Shown piece by piece: positions 58,342-64,000 of a stretch of DNA of 64,000 nucleotides. The notes beneath the pieces were generated by a model. The model was not told where the DNA came from. It made no database searches and saw only the letters and a program-made list of their open reading frames with translations. Every line of letters starts with the position of its first letter. Position 1 is the stretch's first letter. This DNA is from a bacterium (GTDB lineage: Bacteria; Bacillota; Clostridia; Lachnospirales; Lachnospiraceae), in contig JAMPFT010000007.1 in assembly GCA_023664305.1 (NCBI GenBank), positions 80,947-144,946 of the forward strand, in the 5' to 3' direction. A program made the translations under genes and the position numbers.

Positions 58342-60192
58342 CTACATACTGATTACCACACCCGGATTTTCTTCCAGAAAAGAGCGGATAGCGCTTAAAA
58401 ACTTCTCCCCGTATTTCTTCTGTTTGTTTTCTCCGATGCCGGATACCCTGAGCAGCTCCCTTTCATTCTTTGGCAGCTTTACGCACAGATCGATCAGCGT
58501 TTTGTCATTAAAAATGATATAAGGCGGCAGCGCTTCCTCCCTTGCAATCTCAAGGCGCAGCCTGCGCAACACCTCAAACAACGCATAGCCCGCGGAGGTA
58601 AGAGCGTCGGTTCCCTTTCGCTTAGGCGTTTTTTTGCTTCTGCCCGGCTCTTTCTCCTCGTAGGTACGCAGGATCACACGGGTTTTTTCATCCTTCAACG
58701 GCTCGATCTTCCCTATCTTCAAAACGCTGTACTGATCCTGCGTCTGGTATAAATAACCTTCTTCTATCAACAGATTGATCAGACTTCGGATCAAGGCTTC
58801 CCCGGCATCCTTTAACGCTCCGTAGGATTTATAGTTTACGGTATGAAGCTCCCGCAGTCTCGCCCGATCCGCCCCGGCCAGCGTTCCGAGAATCACGGTC
58901 AGCCCGTAACGTCCCCTTGCCTCCGCGACACAGTTAATCACCTGCTTCGCCTCCGCAGTCATATCCGTCTCCTGATAATTTCTGTGGCAATTACCGCAAT
59001 TATCACAGGGTTCGCCGTTCTTCTCTCCAAAATAATCCAGAATATAATTTCGAAGGCACTGCGTCGTTCTGCAATAGCCCTCCATCGTCTGAAGACGCCG
59101 CATATCCCGCTGCCTTATCAGTCCGGCGTCCTCCGGGTCTATGTCCGAAAAATCCTTTTTCTCCAGCAGGAATTTGTTAATCATGATATCATGGACCGAA
59201 AAAAGCAGGATACACTGCGCCGGTTCTCCGTCCCGCCCGGCACGCCCGGCTTCCTGATAATAGTTTTCCATGCTCTGGGGCATGTTGTAATGAATCACAT
59301 ATCTGACGTTTGACTTGTCAATTCCCATACCAAACGCATTCGTGGCCACAATCACAGGTGCGCGGTCATACAGAAAATCATCCTGATTTTCCTTTCTGAC
59401 CGCATTCTCCAGACCCGCGTGATACCTGGTGACAGGAACCCCTCTTCCACGCAATGTCTCAAAAAGCGTATCGACATTTTTCCGCGTGGCACAGTAAATG
59501 ATCCCGCTGTCCGCCGGATGTCTTCCCACATAGTCAATTACAAAATCCTCTTTCCGCCGGATGTTTTCCACGGTATAATACAGATTTTCCCTGTCAAAGC
59601 CTGTGACGGTCACCTTCGGATCCACAAGTCTTAAGATACACAGAATGTCTTCCTTCACTTCCTCCGTGGCAGTCGCGGTAAATGCGCTGACAATCGGCCT
59701 TTTCGGCAGACTGTCTATAAAATCCACAATTTTCAGATAGCTGGGTCTGAAATCCTGCCCCCACTGTGAAATACAGTGAGCCTCGTCCACTGTCACCATG
59801 GAGATATCCGCATGATCTGCAAAACGGATGAAATCATTGCTTTCCAACCGCTCCGGAGCCACATAAATGATCTTATATCTGCCCTCCGCCGCCAATCCCA
59901 ACGCTTTCCTGATCTGTGCTTCCGTAAGCGACGAATTGATAAACGCCGCATGAATACCTGTCTCGTTAAGCGCCTTCACCTGATCCTGCATCAGGGAAAT
60001 GAGCGGCGATATGACAACGGTAACACCGGGCAGCATCAGAGCCGGGACCTGATAGCATATGGATTTCCCGGCTCCTGTCGGCATAATCGCAAGACCATCG
60101 CGCCCTGCCGCAAGGGATTCAATTATTTCTTCCTGCCCTTCCCGGAAAGAATCATACCCGAAAAAGACCTTCAACGCTTCTTTTGCATTCAC
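58342..60192 (-). CDS. recQ: ATP-dependent DNA helicase RecQ
   Basis: A 616-residue helicase from the GTG at 60192. Motifs: Walker A MPTGAGKSICYQ, VDEAHCISQWGQDFR (DEAH and RecQ motif), SAFTATAT, and YYQEAGRAGRDG (motif VI). A zinc-binding region with CRTTQCLRNYILDYF and CDNCGNC, a winged helix and a C-terminal HRDC domain (LPPYIIFNDKTLIDLC) follow. It unwinds DNA for recombination and repair. An in-frame TTG at 60228 overlaps the stop of the upstream M48 protease; GTG is preferred since AGAGG lies upstream. Confidence 0.92.
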   Translation of the reverse strand: MNAKEALKVFFGYDSFREGQEEIIESLAAGRDGLAIMPTGAGKSICYQVPALMLPGVTVVISPLISLMQDQVKALNETGIHAAFINSSLTEAQIRKALGLAAEGRYKIIYVAPERLESNDFIRFADHADISMVTVDEAHCISQWGQDFRPSYLKIVDFIDSLPKRPIVSAFTATATEEVKEDILCILRLVDPKVTVTGFDRENLYYTVENIRRKEDFVIDYVGRHPADSGIIYCATRKNVDTLFETLRGRGVPVTRYHAGLENAVRKENQDDFLYDRAPVIVATNAFGMGIDKSNVRYVIHYNMPQSMENYYQEAGRAGRDGEPAQCILLFSVHDIMINKFLLEKKDFSDIDPEDAGLIRQRDMRRLQTMEGYCRTTQCLRNYILDYFGEKNGEPCDNCGNCHRNYQETDMTAEAKQVINCVAEARGRYGLTVILGTLAGADRARLRELHTVNYKSYGALKDAGEALIRSLINLLIEEGYLYQTQDQYSVLKIGKIEPLKDEKTRVILRTYEEKEPGRSKKTPKRKGTDALTSAGYALFEVLRRLRLEIAREEALPPYIIFNDKTLIDLCVKLPKNERELLRVSGIGENKQKKYGEKFLSAIRSFLEENPGVVISM

Positions 60193-60224
60193 TGTTTCAT
60201 ACCCTCTGCAAACGGGATTTCTTC

Positions 60225-61475
60225 TCAAAGCTCTTTGGCATCTTCCTTCGGCAAGCCGCCTGCCTGTTTCTCAATCGCCTCGATCCGCTGACTGAGCGTC
60301 GGATGCGAATATTCCAGCTTTACTAACAGCGGATCCGGCGCCAGATCCGCAAAATTCTCTTTTGCCAGCTTTTTCAGCGCGGATATAAGCGCCTCGCCGT
60401 ACCCCTCCTGCACCGCCTGCGCATCCGCCCGGTATTCCGCACGGCGGGAAACCGCGTTTACAAGCAGGCCGAAAAGCGGCGCAACCAGCGCAAACTCTAC
60501 GCCCATGATCAGAAGAAGCGCAAATCCGTAATTAACCGCGGAAAATCCGAACGGTTTAAAAATATCCGCCGACTGCAGGGTAAACCAGGCAAGCAGTCCT
60601 AAGATAATCATCTGTAAAAAGGACAGCACCTGATTTTTCAGGGTGTCCCTGTGCAGACCGTGTCCCATCTCATGCGCAAAGACGGCGCAGATTTCCTCCG
60701 GCGTCATGGCCTGAATCAACGTGTCATAGAGGACAATGGTTTTCATTTTTCCAAAGCCGGAGAAATAAGCGTTAGATTTTGTGGAGCGCCTGGAGGCATC
60801 CATGACCTGAATCGCGCGGACGCGGTAGCCGTATTTTTCCAGCAGACCGGTCAGCTTATCCTTCAGCTCCCCGTCCTCAAGAGGCGTAAACTTGTTGAAG
60901 ACCTTGCTGAACACGGGATAGAGGAAGGCAACCGCCAGCACCAGAAGCGTCATGACGATCGCAAACACCGGAATAAACCAGTCGCCCAATGTCCGATGAA
61001 TCCCCATCAGCAGGGCACCGATCGCCGTCAGCAGGAGCAGCTCAATCAAAAAACTCTTAAACCGATCCAACCAGAATGTTTTCTTTGTGGAGCGGTTAAA
61101 GCCGTACTTTTCCTCAATAACCATCGTGTCGTAATAGGTAAAGGGCAGCATAACCACTGAGCTTACGGCGGAGAGCAGCAACACCGCAAACATCTGCATA
61201 AACAACGCTTCCGGAAACAGCCCGGCAAAGACCGCATAGACATTAAGCAGAATCAGCAGAAACTCTACCGCAAAGCTGACCGTGCTCTGCATCAGGCCCA
61301 GACGGCTCTTTTCCGCATGATAAGCACGCCATTTCTGATAGGATTCCTGATCATAGACATCCGCTACATTCGCAGGAATCGGGTTGCGCGCGGAACGCCA
61401 CTGAATCACCTTTAACAGCATTCCGTAAAGATATACCACGGCCAAAATAATCATTACAATCACTTTATAAGTCAT
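60225..61475 (-). CDS. M48 family zinc metallopeptidase (Ste24/CAAX protease-like)
   Basis: A 416-residue membrane protease with the zinc motif HEMGHGLHRD near residue 268 and a downstream EYRADAQAV that supplies the third ligand. Several transmembrane spans surround the site, as in Ste24 and HtpX. It probably degrades or trims membrane proteins. It overlaps the RecQ open frame slightly and may be co-transcribed with it; no functional link is evident. Confidence 0.9.
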   Translation of the reverse strand: MTYKVIVMIILAVVYLYGMLLKVIQWRSARNPIPANVADVYDQESYQKWRAYHAEKSRLGLMQSTVSFAVEFLLILLNVYAVFAGLFPEALFMQMFAVLLLSAVSSVVMLPFTYYDTMVIEEKYGFNRSTKKTFWLDRFKSFLIELLLLTAIGALLMGIHRTLGDWFIPVFAIVMTLLVLAVAFLYPVFSKVFNKFTPLEDGELKDKLTGLLEKYGYRVRAIQVMDASRRSTKSNAYFSGFGKMKTIVLYDTLIQAMTPEEICAVFAHEMGHGLHRDTLKNQVLSFLQMIILGLLAWFTLQSADIFKPFGFSAVNYGFALLLIMGVEFALVAPLFGLLVNAVSRRAEYRADAQAVQEGYGEALISALKKLAKENFADLAPDPLLVKLEYSHPTLSQRIEAIEKQAGGLPKEDAKEL

Positions 61476-61558
61476 ATGTACCGTCCTTTCTCTTTTTTGA
61501 CTTTTCTTTGAAACAATATTTTCCTCTTTACAAGTCGCCTGAAATAATCTGCCTGCCG

Positions 61559-62053
61559 TTAAAACTCCTTCATCTCCGTGAATACTACGCCTGATTCTGT
61601 TGCGGCTCCGGCATACAACACATCCGTCTTTTTTCCAATCTCCAGATAATGCTTAACGACATAACGCGCCGTAAAGGGCATCTCAGACATGACGTCCGGC
61701 AGCTCTTCCATCTGAAACCATTTCAGTCTGCCCTCAGTGCTCGTCATTGCTTTGCTGCGGTCAGCCACGTCCGCAAAAAAATAATAATTCTGGCGTATTT
61801 CCCCGTTTTTCAGCCGAAGCGTAACATAGCGCAGGGACAAATTGCGGATATCTTCCTCACAAAGCCCTGTCTCCTCCTGCAATTCCCGCAGGACACAGGC
61901 TCTGGCATTGTTCAGTTCTTCTTTCTCAAAATGTCCTCCGGCCGACGCGGTAAAAGAATCGGCGATAACCTTTGAACCGATCCGGTACAAAAGCAGCATC
62001 TCGTTCCCCGACCGAAGGTACAGGCTCGTCATATTCCTGAGGTTACCGTTCAT
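61559..62053 (-). CDS. Nudix hydrolase
   Basis: A 164-residue protein with a good Nudix box: GGHFEKEELNNARACVLREL followed by QEETGL, which holds the Gly, Glu, Arg-Glu and Glu-Glu positions. It should cleave a nucleoside diphosphate linked to another moiety; MutT-like or sugar-nucleotide substrates are possible. AAGGAGACTCTGAAA precedes the ATG. It lies 83 bp upstream of the M48 gene. Confidence 0.9.
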   Translation of the reverse strand: MNGNLRNMTSLYLRSGNEMLLLYRIGSKVIADSFTASAGGHFEKEELNNARACVLRELQEETGLCEEDIRNLSLRYVTLRLKNGEIRQNYYFFADVADRSKAMTSTEGRLKWFQMEELPDVMSEMPFTARYVVKHYLEIGKKTDVLYAGAATESGVVFTEMKEF

Positions 62054-62259
62054 TTTCAGAGTCTCCTTATCCTTATGTTTTATTTTACATTAAATATCTA
62101 ATTAAGGAAACAGGAATTTATAACTTTTGGGCGGGAATTTTCCAGAGGACTCGCCAAACCTGGCGGGGAGAAAATAATAATTTGATCGGAGTAAATTATC
62201 CAAACATGTTGAAGCAAAACAACACGAGCGGGGATTACCGCACACAAAAGGAGACCACT

Positions 62260-62400
62260 ATGTATAGAATACTAAAAATCGGGATGGATGTCCATAGTAC
62301 AAATTACACTTGTGCAACGGGCGTTGCACTTTTTGCAGCAACTGCCTTTCTAAAAAACTTACTAATTAGTTTCCATCTGCGGCAATCCCGATGTATTTAA
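62260..62400 (+). pseudogene. IS110 family transposase remnant (5' end)
   Basis: An ATG with AAAAGGAGACC upstream encodes MYRILKIGMDVHSTNYTC, the typical N-terminus of IS110-type DEDD transposases with the first catalytic Asp. After Cys18 the homology stops abruptly at a small palindrome (TGCAACGGGCGTTGCA). Some 300-380 residues are missing. The 60-100 bp upstream may be the left end of the insertion sequence, which in intact IS110 elements encodes the bridge RNA. The KilA-N gene converges on and overlaps the truncated frame. Confidence 0.75.
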
Positions 62401-63213
62401 GGACTCCATCGTCCGCATCTGTTTTACCGCCAAATCACGCAACGCAATCAATCTTTCCGACTGCTTTTTACCCTGCTCGATCAGTATGGCATTATAGCTC
62501 TCCATATTTGCAAGCACCAGTAATTGATTAAGTGTTGCATAATCTCTGATATTCCCTTTTTTGTCTATATTTTCTGTACGCCATTGCCTTGCGGTTTTAC
62601 CAAATAGAGCCATATTCAGTAGATCAGCTTCACTTGCATAAGTAAAATTAATCTGCTCCGATGTTAATTCAGGCGGTATCAAGTTCGCCTTGATTGCATC
62701 GGTATGAATGCGATAATTCAATTTAGAAATCTCTCTGTTCAAATTCCAATTCAAAGACAGCCTGCTGTTTTCATCCAATTTCAAACGACGATAGTCTTTC
62801 ATAATATATAATTGAAATTCAGGAGAAATCCATGTGGCAAAAGACATTGCAATATCACTGTGAGCATATGTACCACCGCCATAGCGTCCCGCTTTTGATA
62901 TAATGCCAATAGCACTCATTTGCTCTATTCATTTCGTCGGTGTCATTACAAAGCGATTTAATCCTGCTTCATTTTTAACCGCCTCGAATTGCACACGGTT
63001 AAAATCAGGATTATGTAATTCTTCCCAGACTGCCAAAAATTCTATCGTATTTCGATTACGCATCCAGTTTTGAATTACAAATCTCGGATCGTCTTCATTG
63101 CGATATTTGGCAATATCCGTCAATGAGATAAACTCATTTTCAAAATCCGTTGTATATATGCCTATCTCGATACCTTTTGCATGAATTGTTTCTTCTATAA
63201 TCTTTTTCCCCAT
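62362..63213 (-). pseudogene. KilA-N domain protein interrupted by an in-frame TGA
   Basis: The frame from ATG 63213 (AAAGGAG upstream) encodes the first half of a KilA-N domain (YTTDFENEFISLTDIAKYRN, then WMRNRNTIEFLAVWE) up to MTPTK, then TGA at 62929-62931, and continues in the same frame IEQMSAIGIISKAGRYGGGT, AHSDIAMSFATWISPEFQLY. KilA-N proteins carry Trp at this point (TPKKWIE-like), so TGG has become TGA. Total length without the stop would be 283 residues. KilA-N proteins are phage- or plasmid-derived DNA-binding proteins. The gene is probably a recent pseudogene, unless the TGA is read through or is a sequence error. Confidence 0.8.
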
Positions 63214-63307
63214 CTGCATCTCCTTTATTATTTTCTCCAGGCAATGTTTGGACATGTTTATCACATTTAGTATATCGCATGGCACCATTCACCACAAGAG
63301 AAAATCT

Positions 63308-63454
63308 CTATTCTTTCGTTTTTCTACTTTCTCTCTCATTTTCCATGTTACTTTTTATTTCTATATCAAGCAATTTATCAATATCTAACTCTGATGCATA
63401 CTTTTCAATCAGATTCGCAAGCAAATCTGCTAACCCGCTCCATTCATCAACCAT
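63308..63454 (-). CDS. Small acidic protein, 48 residues
   Basis: MVDEWSGLADLLANLIEKYA then SELDIDKLLDIEIKSN and a charged tail: a short helical acidic protein. GGGGGTG lies four bases upstream of the ATG at 63454; an in-frame upstream Met at 63499 is less likely. It precedes the interrupted KilA-N gene by 95 bp on the same strand. Function unknown. Confidence 0.55.
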   Translation of the reverse strand: MVDEWSGLADLLANLIEKYASELDIDKLLDIEIKSNMENERESRKTKE

Positions 63455-63898
63455 AAACACCCCCATTTGAAAAAAACACAAAGACATATTATCCCGCAAT
63501 GTAATCCGAAGCTCAAAGTCAAATTATATTCCATTGATAGAATAACAAGCACTGCCTGTGTCATGACACAGGGCAAAATAGCAAGCACTGCTCACGAACG
63601 TCTGTGGACAGGATTTTCACAGATTTTTCTTTTCAAAATATCTATGAAAATCGGCTTGCGTAGGGGAAATCCATAACCCCTTTTTATTACAAATCACTAC
63701 CTTTTTTATTCCTTTTCCGTATTGCATTAACGTCTCTGCTTTACTGAGACAATGTGCATAAATCGGTTGTGGCAGACAACATATTTTATGATATAATGCA
63801 AAACAGTGACCTTGTATTTCACTTCAAAATCACTGTTTCTTCACTACTTTCATTTTCTGTTTTTATACGTCTCTTATGAGAAAAAAATTCTCCCCACA
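63455..63898. other. 444-bp intergenic region
   Basis: No gene is seen. It holds a perfect 18-bp palindrome CCTGTGTCATGACACAGG (63555-63572) flanked by two AAGCACTGC words 36 bp apart, an AT-rich stretch with an isolated TATAAT near 63794, and a short C-rich/T-run (ACCCCTTTTTATT) that may be a weak terminator. Confidence 0.5.
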
Positions 63899-64000
63899 TC
63901 AATCGTTTCGTCTGATTTCATATGTTACCATTTTAGAAATTTTGCTGTCATCTATTTCATCCATTTTGAACCCTGCACTACGCATTGCTTCCACTATCAC
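63899..64000 (-). CDS. C-terminal end of an unrecognised protein, cut by the window edge
   Basis: The last 33 codons of a leftward gene: IVEAMRSAGFKMDEIDDSKI then SKMVTYEIRRND and TGA. The start lies beyond the right edge. The segment looks like a helical C-terminus; the family cannot be told. Confidence 0.5.
   Translation of the reverse strand: MIVEAMRSAGFKMDEIDDSKISKMVTYEIRRND

Overview
The window looks like a chromosomal segment of a gut Clostridia, most likely a Lachnospiraceae of the Blautia/Hungatella/Clostridium cluster XIVa kind. The evidence is roughly 50% GC, strong AGGAGG-type ribosome sites, paired GHKL/LytTR two-component genes, domain-swapped GH3 beta-glucosidases, a bile-salt-hydrolase-like enzyme, and several families of short palindromic interspersed repeats. 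No rRNA, tRNA or CRISPR array was seen. Assignment to a genus is inference.

Layout. 1-4.3 kb: a truncated LTA-synthase-like gene with a DGQN-repeat linker, facing a LytTR regulator/GHKL kinase pair and a 39-residue membrane peptide. 4.3-13.1 kb: a leftward block for sugar and redox metabolism (Gfo/Idh/MocA oxidoreductase, FMN alpha-hydroxyacid dehydrogenase, GH10 xylanase with AraC regulator, Fe-S aldo/keto reductase, permuted GH3). 13.3-15.0 kb: a three-gene operon led by a RelA/SpoT-type alarmone synthetase. 15.3-17.3 kb: a surface 5'-nucleotidase. 17.5-24.4 kb: a 2145-residue surface protein with tandem YDG/MBG-like modules and two small membrane proteins resembling its C-terminal anchor. 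24.7-26.8 kb: degenerate GGDEF protein, sigma factor split by an amber codon, and a membrane anti-sigma-like protein.

26.8-33.9 kb: HepT/MNT toxin-antitoxin pair, signal peptidase I, a second permuted GH3, and a GntR(YtrA)-controlled ABC exporter. 34.0-37.3 kb: a second ABC exporter in which a permease is fused in frame to its ATPase across a 66-bp minisatellite. 37.8-43.5 kb: PIN toxin pair, metallo-beta-lactamase-fold hydrolase, membrane-anchored GH3 hexosaminidase, hemerythrin signalling protein and bile salt hydrolase. 43.6-45.3 kb: a small helical protein with an in-frame amber codon and a 2TM protein with a weak Nudix-like motif. 45.5-52.4 kb: a rightward envelope operon (VanX-like dipeptidase, transglutaminase-like protein, MBOAT acyltransferase, SGNH-like protein, lipoprotein).

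52.8-64 kb: HTH/TPR regulator and ABC exporter; a TIR-transmembrane-LRR receptor-like protein; RecQ, M48 protease and Nudix hydrolase; then an IS110 remnant, a KilA-N protein split by a TGA, a small acidic protein and a gene running off the right edge.

The most interesting items are the TIR-TM-LRR protein (an inside-out Toll-like receptor layout), the alarmone synthetase operon, the 2TM/Nudix-like protein, three otherwise intact genes each carrying one in-frame stop, and at least three families of palindromic repeats, one of which supplies the stop codon of an ABC permease gene. TAG is used as an ordinary terminal stop by many genes here, so the in-frame stops do not indicate a changed genetic code.
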